A DNA stretch of 64,000 nucleotides from the NCBI RefSeq assembly GCF_900240975.1, contig NZ_LT968776.1, forward strand, positions 496,001 through 560,000, given 5' to 3'. Within the stretch, counting starts at the first letter, position 1, and each line of letters begins with the position of its first letter. The notes under the pieces were generated by a model. The model was not told where the DNA came from. It saw nothing but the letters and a program-made list of their open reading frames with translations, and ran no database searches. Below are positions 27,280 to 39,084 of the stretch, piece after piece. Both the position numbers and the translations under genes were made by a program. The DNA comes from Mycobacterium sp. 4858 (GTDB taxonomy: Bacteria; Actinomycetota; Actinomycetes; Mycobacteriales; Mycobacteriaceae).

Positions 27280-29745
27280 CTAGTCGCCGACGGGCTCCTC
27301 GAGCACTTCGACCGCGGGGCCGCCCAGCACGGCCAGGAGGTTCTGCTCGATCGCGGCCCGCGCCCGGTGCTCGGCGTTCGCCGGCACCGTCACGCAGAAG
27401 ACGTCGGCCGCCGTGGAGCCGAACGTGTTGACCTTGGCCCACGCGATGTCCGCGTCCGCACGTTCCAGCGCATTCGTCAGCAGCGCGAGCAGGCCCAGGC
27501 GATCCATGGCGCGGACCTCGAAGATCAACTGGCCCGCGGTCGCCGCGTCCAGCCACAGGATGCGCGGCGGAGCGGTCGAGCGGGTGACGGGCACCCCGGC
27601 CTGGATCTCGCCGGCCCGCGCGGTTGCGGCGCTGACGGCGTCGTTGTCGCGCCTCTCCAGCGTGCCCAGGACGTCGAGGTCGCCGGCCAGGGCGCCGTTG
27701 AATTGCTGACGCAGCAGGCCGGATTCGGGCGGGGAGCCGAACACCGGCGACACGACGAACTCGACGATCGCGACGCCCTCGTGGATGTTGGCCAACGCCG
27801 AATGGATGCGCAGCGAGTTCAACGCCAGCACCGCGGCGGCTTTCGACACCAGCCCCCGCTGGTCCGGCGCGAGCATCACCGCGGTCAGGCGCTCGCGGTC
27901 GCCGGGTTTGATCTCCACGTGCACCCCGCGGTCGGCGGCCAACGAAACATAATGCGGCGCAATGGGTTCGGCCTCCGGAAGCGGCTCTCCGGCCATCACC
28001 AGCCGGCAGCGGCGGACCAGGTCCTCGATCAACGAGGCCTTCCAGTCGCTCCACACCCCCGGCCCGGTCGCCTTCGAGTCCGCCTCTGCCAGGGCGTGCA
28101 GCAGCTCGAGCAGGTGCGGGTCGCCGTGCAGGGCCGCGGCGACGGACTCGATGGTCTTCGGGTCGTTGAGGTCGCTTCGGGTGGCGGTGATCGGCAGCAG
28201 CAGGTGGTGGCGGACCATGCCCGCGAGCGTGTCGGTGTCCTGCGCCGACAACCCCAGCCTGTTCGCGATCGGGACCACCAATTCCGCGCCCAGCACACAG
28301 TGGTCCGTGCCGCGCCCCTTGCCGATGTCGTGCAGCAGCGCGCCGAGCGCGAGCAGGTCCGAGCGCGCCACGCGCGTGGTGAGAGGGGCCGCGTTGACGG
28401 CGGTTTCGACGATGTGACGGTCGACGGTCCACTTGTGCGAGACGTCGCGCGGCGGCAGGTCGCGGACCGCGTCCCATTCGGGGAAGAGGCGGCCCCACAG
28501 CCCGGTGCGGTCCAGCGACTCGATCGTGTTCACCGTCGTGGGACCCGCCAGGAGCACCACCAGCAGGTCGTCCAGCGCCTCCCGCGGCCACGGCGACGGC
28601 AGGTCGGGGACGCTGTCGGCCAGCCGTTTGAGGGTCCCGGCGCCGATCGGCAGGCCCGTGTCGGCCGACGCGGCGGCCACGCGCAGCACCAACCCGGCAT
28701 CGGTCTGGGGTTGGGCATCGCGGGCGAGGACCACCTCGCCGTCGTACTCGACCACTCCCTCGTCCAGTGGCCGGCGTCTCGGGCGCCGCACCAGGGCGGT
28801 GAGGCCGCGCCGGGGCAGCGCGTTCTGCGCGGTCCGCAAGCCGGTCTCGGCGTGGTAGGCGATGGTGCGGCTGACGCTGGACAGCATGCGGGACAGAGCG
28901 AATCGGTCCCCGACGCCCAGCGCGGCGCTGACCTCGTCGGCGAACTGCGCCAGCAGTTGGTCGAGTCCGCGTTTGGACACCCGGTGCAGTTCGGTGCGGA
29001 CGTCGAGCAGCGTGAGGTACGCGGCATCCAGCGAGCCGCCCGGCGCGTCGGGATGGCCCATCCCGTGGCGGTCGATGAGCTGCGCGACGCCCAGCGCGTC
29101 GAGCAGCTGGACGTCGCGCAGGCCGCCACGCCCCGACTTCAGGTCCGGCTCGGCCCGTTGCGCGATGCGCCAACACCGTTGCCAGCGTTCATAGGTCATC
29201 GCGACGAGCTCGTCCATGCGGGATCGGATCGCGCTGCGCCACTGGCGTCGCGCCCCGTCGATGAGTTCGGCCGACAGCCGCTGGTCCCCGGCGATGTGCC
29301 GGGCATCCAGCATGCCCAGCGCGGCCACCATGTCGCTGTTGGCGACGCCGAGGGCCCCCGACACCGTGCGCACGCTGTGGTCGAGCCGGACGTTGGCGTC
29401 CCACAGCGGGTACCACAGCCCGTCGGCGACCCGCTGCAGCACGTCGTCAGACTTGTTGTCGTGCAACAACATCAGGTCAAGATCGGAGTACGGCAGCAGC
29501 TCGCGGCGGCCCAGACCGCCCACGCCGACGATCGCGAAACCGCTGTCATCGGTGATGCCGATCTCGCCGGCCTTGGCCACCAGCCAGGATTCGTGCAGAT
29601 CCAGCCACGCTTTGCGCAGTTCCGCCGCGCCGAGCTCGCGGCCGTCTGACAGCAGCTGGCGTCGGGCGGCAGCCAGATCGCTTGCGCCGCCGGCGCTTTG
29701 AGCTTCTGCTTCAGATGACCCGGACGGGCCGGGTGGGTTTGTCAT
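27280..29745 (-). CDS. glnD: [Protein-PII] uridylyltransferase / uridylyl-removing enzyme
   Basis: GlnD is the glutamine sensor that modifies PII; in actinobacteria it acts as an adenylyltransferase on GlnK. The 821-residue protein has the nucleotidyltransferase motif [20 protein letters not shown] (about 74-93), an HD phosphohydrolase motif ([13 protein letters not shown], mid-protein) and two C-terminal ACT domains (about 630-700 and 740-810). It lies 45 bases after glnB in the amt-glnB-glnD operon and corresponds to Rv2918c. Confidence 0.95.
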   Translation of the reverse strand: MTNPPGPSGSSEAEAQSAGGASDLAAARRQLLSDGRELGAAELRKAWLDLHESWLVAKAGEIGITDDSGFAIVGVGGLGRRELLPYSDLDLMLLHDNKSDDVLQRVADGLWYPLWDANVRLDHSVRTVSGALGVANSDMVAALGMLDARHIAGDQRLSAELIDGARRQWRSAIRSRMDELVAMTYERWQRCWRIAQRAEPDLKSGRGGLRDVQLLDALGVAQLIDRHGMGHPDAPGGSLDAAYLTLLDVRTELHRVSKRGLDQLLAQFADEVSAALGVGDRFALSRMLSSVSRTIAYHAETGLRTAQNALPRRGLTALVRRPRRRPLDEGVVEYDGEVVLARDAQPQTDAGLVLRVAAASADTGLPIGAGTLKRLADSVPDLPSPWPREALDDLLVVLLAGPTTVNTIESLDRTGLWGRLFPEWDAVRDLPPRDVSHKWTVDRHIVETAVNAAPLTTRVARSDLLALGALLHDIGKGRGTDHCVLGAELVVPIANRLGLSAQDTDTLAGMVRHHLLLPITATRSDLNDPKTIESVAAALHGDPHLLELLHALAEADSKATGPGVWSDWKASLIEDLVRRCRLVMAGEPLPEAEPIAPHYVSLAADRGVHVEIKPGDRERLTAVMLAPDQRGLVSKAAAVLALNSLRIHSALANIHEGVAIVEFVVSPVFGSPPESGLLRQQFNGALAGDLDVLGTLERRDNDAVSAATARAGEIQAGVPVTRSTAPPRILWLDAATAGQLIFEVRAMDRLGLLALLTNALERADADIAWAKVNTFGSTAADVFCVTVPANAEHRARAAIEQNLLAVLGGPAVEVLEEPVGD

Positions 29746-29790
29746 ACCCTCCCGGCCCGTCCGGCCCGGTTCGTCAATGCGCGGGTGGCC

Positions 29791-31565
<1,775 letters not shown>

Positions 31566-31640
31566 TCGCTCACCTCCGGTCGGACATGAATGGCCGTCAG
31601 GCGACGCCTGTGACCTGATCCAGAACCTTGCGCAATGGTT

Positions 31641-31678
31641 GTTTCGGCGGTGGAGCGGGCGTGTTTCGCCCGGATTAA
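31641..31678 (-). promoter_or_regulatory. GlnR-like half-sites upstream of amt
   Basis: On the amt coding strand GAAAC occurs twice (complement of GTTTC at 31641-31645 and 31663-31667), spaced exactly 22 bp. GlnR boxes are described as GTnAC-n6-GaAAC units repeated at this spacing. The partner GTnAC half-sites are poor here (GCTCC and TTAAT), so only the GAAAC halves match. GlnR control of amt-glnB-glnD is established in related actinobacteria. Confidence 0.45.
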
Positions 31679-31703
31679 CGTCGCGCTCGCCGTGTAAGAG
31701 CTT

Positions 31704-33053
31704 TCAGCCGAGCAGGGCGTCGACGAAGGCGGCCGGCTCGAACGGCGCCAGGTCGTCGGGACCTTCCCCGAGCCCGACCAGTTTCACCGGCACGCCGAGT
31801 TCCTGTTGAACGCGGAATACGATGCCGCCCTTGGCCGTACCGTCCAACTTGGTCAGCACGGCGCCGGTGATCTCGACGACCTCGGCGAACACCCGCGCCT
31901 GGGCCAGCCCGTTCTGTCCGATGGTGGCGTCGAGCACCAGCAGCACCTCGTCGACCGCGGCGCGGCGTGTTACCACGCGCTTAACCTTGTCGAGCTCGTC
32001 CATCAGCCCGACCTTGGTGTGCAGCCGCCCGGCGGTGTCGATGAGCACCACGTCGGCGCCCGAGGCGATGCCCTTGTCGACGGCGTCGAACGCCACCGAC
32101 GCCGGGTCGGCGCCCTCGGGTCCGCGCACCACCTCCGCGCCCACCCGCGACGCCCAGGTCTGCAGCTGATCGGCGGCGGCGGCGCGGAAGGTGTCGGCGG
32201 CGCCGAGCACGACGCGACGCCCGTCGGCCACCAGCACCCGCGCCAGTTTGCCGACCGTGGTCGTCTTTCCGGTGCCGTTGACCCCGACCACCAGCAGCAC
32301 CGACGGGTGATCGGCGTGCGGCAGGGCGCGAATCGAGCGGTCCATCTCGGGGTGCAGCTCGCGGATCAGCACGTCGCGCAGGACGGCCTTCGCGTCGGCC
32401 TCGGTGCGCACGGCGCTGCCGGCCAGGCGGCTGCGCAGCGCCGACATCACCGACTCGGTGACGACCGGGCCCAGGTCGGCGACCAGCAGGGTGTCCTCGA
32501 CGTCCTGCCAGGCATCCTCGTCGAGGTCGCCGCCGCCGATGAGGCCCAGCACGCTGCGTCCCAGCGCGTTCTGCGACCTGGCCAGCCGGCCGCGCAGCCG
32601 CTCCAACCGGCCTTCGGGCGGCGCGATGGCCTCGATCTCCGGGGCCTCGGGAACCGTCGGAGCTTCCGGGACCGCGGCGGCTTCTGGGGCCGCCGGCGGC
32701 TCGGGGGGCGCGACCGGTGGCGGCGGGGTCACAGTTTCCGGGGTCTCCGGTTCGGGGAGTTCGACCTCGGAGATGGTGCGCCGCGGCGCGTCACGCGGGA
32801 TGGTGGCGTCGTCGCCCACCGCGGGCAGCCCGGTGGTGTCGAGCCGGTCGGCCCCCAGATCGGCTCTCGCGGTCTGACTGAACGTGATGCCCGACGACGC
32901 GGTGTAGCCGCCCGACCGGTCGATCGCGCCGGGCTCGGGCTTGGTGGCGAAGCTGATCCGCCGGCGGCGGTATCGCACCAGGCCCAAGACCAGCGCGGCG
33001 ACGACAACCAGGACGGCTATGACCGCGATGGCGATCCAAAGACCTTGCGACAC
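31704..33053 (-). CDS. ftsY: SRP receptor FtsY with N-terminal membrane anchor
   Basis: FtsY docks the SRP-ribosome complex at the membrane. The 449-residue protein starts at GTG 33053 with a hydrophobic segment (IAIAVIAVLVVVAALVLGLV, residues about 7-26) followed by Arg residues, so it is an integral anchor rather than the peripheral A domain of E. coli. A Pro/Ala/Glu-rich linker (about 90-150) leads to the NG domain with GVNGTGKTTTVGKLA, DTAGRLHTK and TKLDGTAKGG. It corresponds to Rv2921c. It lies 46 bases after smc. Confidence 0.95.
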   Translation of the reverse strand: MSQGLWIAIAVIAVLVVVAALVLGLVRYRRRRISFATKPEPGAIDRSGGYTASSGITFSQTARADLGADRLDTTGLPAVGDDATIPRDAPRRTISEVELPEPETPETVTPPPPVAPPEPPAAPEAAAVPEAPTVPEAPEIEAIAPPEGRLERLRGRLARSQNALGRSVLGLIGGGDLDEDAWQDVEDTLLVADLGPVVTESVMSALRSRLAGSAVRTEADAKAVLRDVLIRELHPEMDRSIRALPHADHPSVLLVVGVNGTGKTTTVGKLARVLVADGRRVVLGAADTFRAAAADQLQTWASRVGAEVVRGPEGADPASVAFDAVDKGIASGADVVLIDTAGRLHTKVGLMDELDKVKRVVTRRAAVDEVLLVLDATIGQNGLAQARVFAEVVEITGAVLTKLDGTAKGGIVFRVQQELGVPVKLVGLGEGPDDLAPFEPAAFVDALLG

Positions 33054-33099
33054 GCTGACATTGTTTCAGCCGCGGGATGCCGGCCCCCCGGCGCGGGTG

Positions 33100-36000
33100 T
33101 TACGACTGCGAGACGAGCTGCTCCACCTGCTGTCCGCGCATCCGCTGTGAGATGACCGCGGTGATGCCGTCGCCCTGCATGGTCACGCCATACAGCGCGT
33201 CGGCGACCTCCATCGTCGGTTTCTGGTGCGTGATGATAAGCAGCTGCGAGCGGGCCCGCAGCAGCTCGAAGAGGCTGATCAGGCGGCGCAGGTTGGTGTC
33301 GTCGAGCGCCGCCTCGACCTCGTCCATGATGTAGAAGGGCGACGGGCGCGCCCGGAAGATCGCCACCAGCATCGCCACCGCCGTCAGCGCCTTCTCACCG
33401 CCGGACAGCAAGGACAGCCGAGTGACCTTCTTGCCCGGCGGCCGCGCCTCGACCTCGATGCCGGTGGTGAGCATGTCGTCCGGATTCGTCAGCCGCAGCC
33501 GGCCCTCGCCGCCGGGGAACAGCACGGTGAAGACTTCCCGGAATTCGCGTTCGACGTCGACGAAGGCGTCGCTGAACACCTGCAGGATGCGGGCGTCGAC
33601 GTCGGCGACGACGTCCAGCAGGTCCTTGCGCGCCGCCTTGACGTCCTCGAGCTGGGTGGACAGGAAGTTGTAGCGCTCCTCCAGCGCGGCGAACTCCTCC
33701 AGCGCCAGCGGGTTGACCCGGCCCAGCTCGGCGAGCTCCCGCTCGGCGCGTTTGGCCCGCCGCTCCTGGGTGGCGCGGTCGTACGGCATCGGGGCGGGCG
33801 CGACGACCTGCTCACCGCGTTCGCGGGCCTGCTCGAATTCGGCCATCTCGAGTTCGGTGGGCGGCAGGGCCACGTCGGGCCCGTACTCGGCGATCAGGTC
33901 GGCGGGGGCCATGCCGAACTGCTCCAGCACCATCTGTTCGAGCTGCTCGATGCGCATCGCCGCCTGCGCGTTGGCCACCTCGTCGCGGTGCAGCGAGTCG
34001 GTGAGGGTGGACACCCGTGCGCTCAACGCGTTGACCTCGTCGCGCACCGCCGCCATCGCCGTCGTGCGCTGCTGGCGTTCGGCCGCCAGGGTGTCGCGGA
34101 TCTTCGACGCCGCCCGCACCACCCCGTCGAGCCGCTGGGCCAGCAGCCGTCCGGCGTCGGCAACCGCCGCGGCGACGGCGGCCGCGCGCAGCCGCGCCTC
34201 ACGCGCCTGCTGGGCCCGCAGCCGCGCCTCGCGCTCCGCGGCCGCGGCGCGGCGCAGGGAATCCGCGCGCCCGCGTACGGCGTTGGCCCGCTCCTCGGCG
34301 GTGCGCACCGCCAGCCGGGCCTCCACCTCGGCACTGCGGGCGCCTTCGGCGGCGGCGGCGATCCGCTGCCGGACCTCCGCGTGGTTGGGCTCTTCGGCAT
34401 GCACGTGCTGGGTCTCTTGCGCGTTGCGCAGCCGGGTTTCCAGCTGCGTGACTTCCTCGACCGTCTGCGTGCGGCCCGCTTCGAGCTCCTCGCGCTGCCG
34501 CAGCAACCTGTTCCACTCGTCGTCGGCGGTGCGGGCTTCCTGCCCGAGCCGGCCGAGCTGCTCGTACATCGCCGAGATCGCGGTGTCGGATTCGTTGAGC
34601 GCGGCCAGCGCCTGCTCGGCGGAGTCCTGGCGGGCAGCCTGTTCGGTCAGCGCCCCGGAGAGCGCCGCGGTCAGCTGGGCGACCTGCGATTCCGCGGCGG
34701 CCAGCTCGTTGCCCGCCTTGTCGATTTCCGACGTCACCTCCAGCGTGGACAGCTTGCGGTCGGAGCCTCCGCTGACCCAGCCGGCGCCCACCAGGTCGCC
34801 GTCACGGGTGACCGCGCGCAACCGCGGGCGGCCCGCCACCAGTTCGAGCGCCTGGTCCAGGTCGTCGACCACCGCGACGCCGGAGAGCATCGCCGTGATG
34901 GCGCCGCGCAGGCGCGCGGGCACCTCGATCAGGTCCAGCGCCCACAGCGCGGAGCCGGGCAGCGCGTCACGCGACGCGGGGTCGTCGGCGGGCCAGTCGC
35001 CGAGCACCAGCGCCGCGCGCCCGCCGTCGGCCTGTTTGAGCGCGGCGACCGCGGACCGGGCCGCGCCGAGGCTCTCGGCAGCCAGCGCGTCGGCCGCCGA
35101 ACCCAGCACCGCGGCCAGCGCCGCCTCGTAACCGGAGCGGACCTTGACCAGCTTGGCGACCGGGCCGAAAAGCCCTGCGCCAGCATGGTTTTCGGTGAGC
35201 CAGGCCGCACCATCCTTGCGTTCCAGCCCGACCGAGAGCGCGTCGATGCGGGCCCGCAGCGACGCCACCCGGCGCTCGGCGTCGCGTTCGGCGGCCTGCA
35301 GTTCGGCGACGCGTTCGTCGGCTGACCGCAGCGCGGCCACGGTCCGTTCGTGGTGCTCGTCGAGCCCCACCTCGCCCTGGTCGAGCTCACCGACGCGGCC
35401 CTGCACGGTTTCGAATTCGGCTTTGGACTGCTGCGCCCGGGCGGCGGCCTGTTCGATGCGTTCGGACAGCCGCGCGACACTGTCGTCGATCGATTCGACG
35501 CGTGCCCGCATGGTCTCCACCTGACCGGCCAGCCGCGCCAGGCCCTCGCGCCGGTCCGCCTCGGCCCGCACCGCGGCCAGGTGGGCCCGGTCCGCCTCGG
35601 CGGCCTCGCGCTCGCGCTCGCCGAGTTCGGCGCGGGCGGCTTCCAGGCGGGTGCGCGCCTCGGCCAGCTCGGCCAGCAATTGCTGCTCGGCAACCGCGAC
35701 CCGCTCGGCCTCGGCCTCCAGCGCCTCGGGGGCGGGGTCGCTGGGCGGCGCCGGGTCCGTGTCGAGGTGCTGGGCGCGTTCGCTGGCGATGCGCACCGTG
35801 GCGGCCACCCGTTCGGCCAGCGCGGACAGCCCAAACCAGGTGTGCTGGACCGATTCGGCGCGGGCGGTGAGTTCGGCCACGGCCGCCTCGTGCGCGGTGA
35901 GCTCCTCCGACGCCACGGCCAGCCGGGTGGCGGCCTCGTCGTGCTCGCGGCGGATGGCGGCCTCGGCTTCGAAGATGGCGTCCCGTTCGACCTGCCGGTT

Positions 36001-36705
36001 GACCAGGTCGTCGGCGGCCAGCCGCAGCCGGGCGTCGCGCAGGTCGGCCTGGATGGTCTGGGCGCGGCGGGCCACCTCGGCCTGGCGGCCCAGCGGCTTG
36101 AGCTGGCGGCGCAGCTCGGTGGTCAGGTCGGTCAGCCGGGCGAGGTTCGCCGACATCGCGTCGAGTTTGCGGAGGGCCTTCTCCTTGCGCTTGCGGTGCT
36201 TGAGCACGCCGGCGGCCTCTTCGATGAAGGCGCGACGGTCCTCGGGGCGCGACTGCAGGATCTCGTCGAGCTTGCCCTGCCCGACGATGACGTGCATCTC
36301 GCGGCCGATCCCGGAGTCGCTCAGCAGCTCTTGCACGTCCATCAATCGGCAACTGGCGCCGTTGATCTCGTACTCGCTGGCGCCGTCGCGGAACATGCGG
36401 CGGGTGATCGAGACCTCGGAGTATTCGATGGGCAGCGCGTTGTCGGAGTTGTCGATGGTGACGGTGACCTCGGCGCGACCGAGCGGGGCCCGCGAGGAGG
36501 TGCCGGCGAAGATGACGTCTTCCATCTTGCCGCCACGCAGGGTCTTTGCTCCCTGCTCCCCCATGACCCACGCGAGGGCGTCGACGACGTTGGATTTTCC
36601 CGAGCCGTTGGGCCCGACGACGGCGGTGATGCCCGGCTCGAAACGCAGAGTCGTCGGCGATGCGAAGGACTTGAAGCCCTTCAGCGTCAGACTCTTGAGG
36701 TACAC
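33100..36705 (-). CDS. smc: Chromosome partition protein SMC
   Basis: SMC forms the condensin ring with ScpA/ScpB. The 1201-residue protein has Walker [14 protein letters not shown] (about 32-44), long coiled coils (170-500 and 660-1010), a hinge around 510-655 ([20 protein letters not shown] to VGAGWVSGG), and the C-terminal signature [17 protein letters not shown] with Walker [14 protein letters not shown]. The start is GTG 36705 ([20 protein letters not shown]). It corresponds to Rv2922c. Downstream ftsY follows after 46 bases. Confidence 0.96.
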   Translation of the reverse strand: MYLKSLTLKGFKSFASPTTLRFEPGITAVVGPNGSGKSNVVDALAWVMGEQGAKTLRGGKMEDVIFAGTSSRAPLGRAEVTVTIDNSDNALPIEYSEVSITRRMFRDGASEYEINGASCRLMDVQELLSDSGIGREMHVIVGQGKLDEILQSRPEDRRAFIEEAAGVLKHRKRKEKALRKLDAMSANLARLTDLTTELRRQLKPLGRQAEVARRAQTIQADLRDARLRLAADDLVNRQVERDAIFEAEAAIRREHDEAATRLAVASEELTAHEAAVAELTARAESVQHTWFGLSALAERVAATVRIASERAQHLDTDPAPPSDPAPEALEAEAERVAVAEQQLLAELAEARTRLEAARAELGEREREAAEADRAHLAAVRAEADRREGLARLAGQVETMRARVESIDDSVARLSERIEQAAARAQQSKAEFETVQGRVGELDQGEVGLDEHHERTVAALRSADERVAELQAAERDAERRVASLRARIDALSVGLERKDGAAWLTENHAGAGLFGPVAKLVKVRSGYEAALAAVLGSAADALAAESLGAARSAVAALKQADGGRAALVLGDWPADDPASRDALPGSALWALDLIEVPARLRGAITAMLSGVAVVDDLDQALELVAGRPRLRAVTRDGDLVGAGWVSGGSDRKLSTLEVTSEIDKAGNELAAAESQVAQLTAALSGALTEQAARQDSAEQALAALNESDTAISAMYEQLGRLGQEARTADDEWNRLLRQREELEAGRTQTVEEVTQLETRLRNAQETQHVHAEEPNHAEVRQRIAAAAEGARSAEVEARLAVRTAEERANAVRGRADSLRRAAAAEREARLRAQQAREARLRAAAVAAAVADAGRLLAQRLDGVVRAASKIRDTLAAERQQRTTAMAAVRDEVNALSARVSTLTDSLHRDEVANAQAAMRIEQLEQMVLEQFGMAPADLIAEYGPDVALPPTELEMAEFEQARERGEQVVAPAPMPYDRATQERRAKRAERELAELGRVNPLALEEFAALEERYNFLSTQLEDVKAARKDLLDVVADVDARILQVFSDAFVDVEREFREVFTVLFPGGEGRLRLTNPDDMLTTGIEVEARPPGKKVTRLSLLSGGEKALTAVAMLVAIFRARPSPFYIMDEVEAALDDTNLRRLISLFELLRARSQLLIITHQKPTMEVADALYGVTMQGDGITAVISQRMRGQQVEQLVSQS

Positions 36706-36848
36706 GGCGAGCCAGACTACCGCTCAAATCGCCCGTGCCAGCCTCACCGCGGGGTGTCGCCCGGGCCGAAATGTCCACGCCGAACACGCTGCGGCGCACT
36801 GGTCACAGTGGCCACATCAGTCACGGGGGGATGGGGTGTGGGGCCGCG

Positions 36849-37142
36849 TCAGCGCTCGACGAAGCCGTCGAACCGCTCCTGCGGCGCTGACCAGTCCGCG
36901 ATCACGTTGTCGACGCGGCCCGGCCGCGGCGGCCAGAACTCGCCCCCCTTGAGCAGGGTCAGCAGCTTCTCGCCGGCCGCGCGCGGCCCCTGGGCGACCA
37001 CCAGCACGCGGCCGTCGGCCTGGTTGGCCGCGTATCCGGTAAGCCCTAGCTCGAGCGCCCGGGATCGCGTCCACCAGCGAAAGCCGACGCCCTGGACCTC
37101 CCCGCGCACCCAGGCGGTAAGCCTGACGTCAGGATCCGACAT
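36849..37142 (-). CDS. acyP: Acylphosphatase
   Basis: Acylphosphatase hydrolyses acyl phosphates such as carbamoyl phosphate. The 97-residue protein shows the family signature GEVQGVGFRWWTR with catalytic R22 and the second catalytic residue N40 in GLTGYAANQADGRV. It overlaps the osmC-like gene by 14 bases, indicating translational coupling. It corresponds to Rv2922A, immediately upstream of smc. The physiological role in bacteria is not established. Confidence 0.93.
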   Translation of the reverse strand: MSDPDVRLTAWVRGEVQGVGFRWWTRSRALELGLTGYAANQADGRVLVVAQGPRAAGEKLLTLLKGGEFWPPRPGRVDNVIADWSAPQERFDGFVER

Positions 37143-37542
37143 CGGCGACCTTGAAATCGATCTGCGTGCCGCCTTTGAGCGTGCGCCCGACGGTGCAGAC
37201 CAGGTCGATCGCCCGGCCGACGACCACCAGCAGCCGCTCTTTGTCCTCCGCGGACAGGGCGGACAGGTCGAGCTCGAGCGTCTCTTCCAGCAGCGGATAG
37301 ACCTCGTTTTCGCGGTCGGCGTCCCCGGACACCCTCACCACGGCCTTGTAGTCGTCGCCGAGCCTGCGGGCGAGCGGCTGATCGCTGGACATCCCGCTGC
37401 ACGCAGCGAGCGCGATCTTGAGCAGCTCGCCGGGGGTGAACACACCCTCGGCGTCCTCCGAGCCGACGAGCACCTGCGCACCGCGCGAGCTGTGTCCGGT
37501 GTACCGGCGCGACCCCGTGCGCTCCACCCATAGTTCGGTCAT
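37129..37542 (-). CDS. OsmC/Ohr-family peroxiredoxin-like protein
   Basis: The 137-residue protein matches the OsmC/Ohr family of thiol peroxidases acting on organic hydroperoxides. The two reactive cysteines are C48 (LAACSGM) and C116 (DLVCTVGR), with the usual spacing. The N-terminal beta-rich half (TGHSSRGAQVLVGSEDAEG) is also typical. It corresponds to Rv2923c and is overlapped by acyP at its end. The fold and cysteines are clear; the exact subfamily (OsmC versus Ohr) is not. Confidence 0.88.
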   Translation of the reverse strand: MTELWVERTGSRRYTGHSSRGAQVLVGSEDAEGVFTPGELLKIALAACSGMSSDQPLARRLGDDYKAVVRVSGDADRENEVYPLLEETLELDLSALSAEDKERLLVVVGRAIDLVCTVGRTLKGGTQIDFKVADVGS

Positions 37543-37596
37543 GCCCTACTTTTTACCGGGCGGCGCGTGCCCCACGCCGCGGGCATACTGCGTTTC

Positions 37597-38373
37597 ATGG
37601 CCACCGTGGTCGCATTCCACGCCCACCCGGACGACGAGGTGATCCTCACCGGCGGCACGCTCGCACGTGCGGCGGCGGGCGGGCATCGCGTCGTCGTCGT
37701 CACCGCGACCGACGGACGGGTGCACAACGACGAACGCGACTTCCGGCTGGGCGAATTGCATTCGAGCGCAGACATTTTGGGAGTCGATCGGGTCGAATGT
37801 CTCGGCTACGCCGACAGCGGCTACGGCCCGCTGTTCTACCCGGACCCGCCGGGGCGGGTCCGTTTCGGGCGGGCGAACGTCGAGGAGGCCGCGCAGCAAC
37901 TCGCGGCGATACTCGGCGAGGAAGGCGCCGACCTGCTGCTCAGCTACCAGCCCAACGGCGGGTACGGCCACCGCGATCACGTCCAGGTGCACCACGTCGG
38001 CAAGCGGGGCGCCGAACTCGCGGGGACACCGCGGGTGCTGGAGGCGACCATGCCGCGCGAATTACTGGTCCGCGTCGGCCATCTCGCCCGCATGTTGCGG
38101 CTCCCGGCGCCGTACGAGCCGGACGTCGCCCGCACCGCGTACGCGCCCCGGGCGAGCATCACCCACCGCATCGACGTCTTCGGATTCGCCCGCCAGAAGC
38201 GTGACGCGTTCGCCGCCCACCGCTCGCAGATCGGCGAATCCAGCGTGGGCGCGCGCATGTACGCACCCCTGCTCCGGCTACCGCCCCAGGCGTTCGGCCT
38301 GCTCTTTCCCCGCGAATGGTTCGTCGCCCCCGCCTTACCCGCGGGGATTTCGCGGCGGGACATCTTCGATTGA
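37597..38373 (+). CDS. PIG-L/LmbE-family N-deacetylase
   Basis: The 258-residue protein has the zinc motif AHPDDE directly after the first strand (MATVVAFHAHPDDEVI), VVTATDGR, and later HRDHVQVHHVG, which supplies the third ligand. PIG-L enzymes remove N-acetyl groups from GlcNAc-containing small molecules; mycothiol-related MshB and Mca are relatives, but this is not clearly either. ATG 37597 places the motif as in the family; the frame is open from 37567. It lies in an island inserted between osmC and mutM. Confidence 0.85.
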   Translation: MATVVAFHAHPDDEVILTGGTLARAAAGGHRVVVVTATDGRVHNDERDFRLGELHSSADILGVDRVECLGYADSGYGPLFYPDPPGRVRFGRANVEEAAQQLAAILGEEGADLLLSYQPNGGYGHRDHVQVHHVGKRGAELAGTPRVLEATMPRELLVRVGHLARMLRLPAPYEPDVARTAYAPRASITHRIDVFGFARQKRDAFAAHRSQIGESSVGARMYAPLLRLPPQAFGLLFPREWFVAPALPAGISRRDIFD

Positions 38374-38391
38374 CTGCCCCGTAAGCCCGAA

Positions 38392-38470
38392 TCGAGCGTG
38401 CGTCCTGGGTGGCGCCGCCCGGCGTGTCGCCGCCCCGAACGCACACCCGAAGCCCTGAGCGCACACTCGA
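38392..38470. repeat. Intergenic imperfect inverted-repeat element
   Basis: This gap between the deacetylase and NifU-like genes begins TCGAGCGTGCGT and ends GCGCACACTCGA, which are near-complementary ends of an imperfect hairpin. The inner 16 bases CCGCCCGGCGTGTCGC (38415-38430) are identical to 41391-41406, and the GTGCGT...ACGCAC style is shared with 2211-2284. It appears to be one copy of a dispersed repeat found between convergent or terminal genes. Confidence 0.6.
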
Positions 38471-38493
38471 TGACCGATGCGCCCGCCGCGCCC

Positions 38494-39084
38494 TCAACGG
38501 ACTATCAGCGACAGCAGCTTCTTACCCAATGAGATTGCGGACGAATCGCTTTCGCACGACACCACCACGTCATCACCGGACCGCCGCCGCAGTTCGCGCT
38601 CGAAGACGTCGCGCAACGTGGACGACGCGGCCGGACACCCGTCGCAGGCACCCATCATTCGCACGGTCACGGTGCGGCCGGCCACCGAGACAAGCTCGAT
38701 CGACCCGCCGTGCGAGGCAGCGAGCGCGCCGACGGGGCCCGCGAGCAGTTCCGCGGCAATGCTTTCCAGGCTTTCTGGGCTTTCTGGGCTTTCCAGGCCG
38801 GGGGCGGACGATTCGTCGACCACCCAGTCCTGCGGGGCCACCAGCGCTTCGCAGAGCGCCTCGCGAACGTCGTCTCCCAACTCGCGCCAGCTGCCACCCG
38901 CGCCGGCCGTGATCAGGATGCCGCCGGAATCCACCAGAATCTCTGCGATCGTCCCGCTGTCCAGCAGGGCGCCCAGCCCGCCCGGGGCCTGCCGAACGGT
39001 GCCGCGCGCCGGCAACCGGTCGGGCGGCACCACCCAGCGCAGCTGCTGAGGGTCCGCGGTGGCCGTGGCGTGGATCGGGATCAT
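38494..39084 (-). CDS. NifU-like CxxC protein, third gene of the feo operon
   Basis: The 196-residue protein ends in a NifU C-terminal-type domain with the cluster-binding CxxC in MMGACDGCPAASSTL (about residue 150). NifU/NfuA domains bind or transfer Fe-S clusters. The N-terminal 110 residues are not recognised. ATG 39084 overlaps the feoB stop as ATGA, so it is the third cistron of feoA-feoB. Partnership with FeoB in handling imported ferrous iron, or a role similar to FeoC, is inference from position. Confidence 0.82.
   Translation of the reverse strand: MIPIHATATADPQQLRWVVPPDRLPARGTVRQAPGGLGALLDSGTIAEILVDSGGILITAGAGGSWRELGDDVREALCEALVAPQDWVVDESSAPGLESPESPESLESIAAELLAGPVGALAASHGGSIELVSVAGRTVTVRMMGACDGCPAASSTLRDVFERELRRRSGDDVVVSCESDSSAISLGKKLLSLIVR

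Noticed and set aside
26485..29649. A plus-strand open frame of over 1000 codons across the helicase end and antisense to glnD
   Set aside because: High G+C makes long antisense frames common; it overlaps two well-supported genes and its product is Arg/Gly/Gln-rich with no domain.
33226..35325. A long plus-strand open frame antisense to smc
   Set aside because: The smc frame has full domain support; the antisense product has no recognisable domain and skewed composition.
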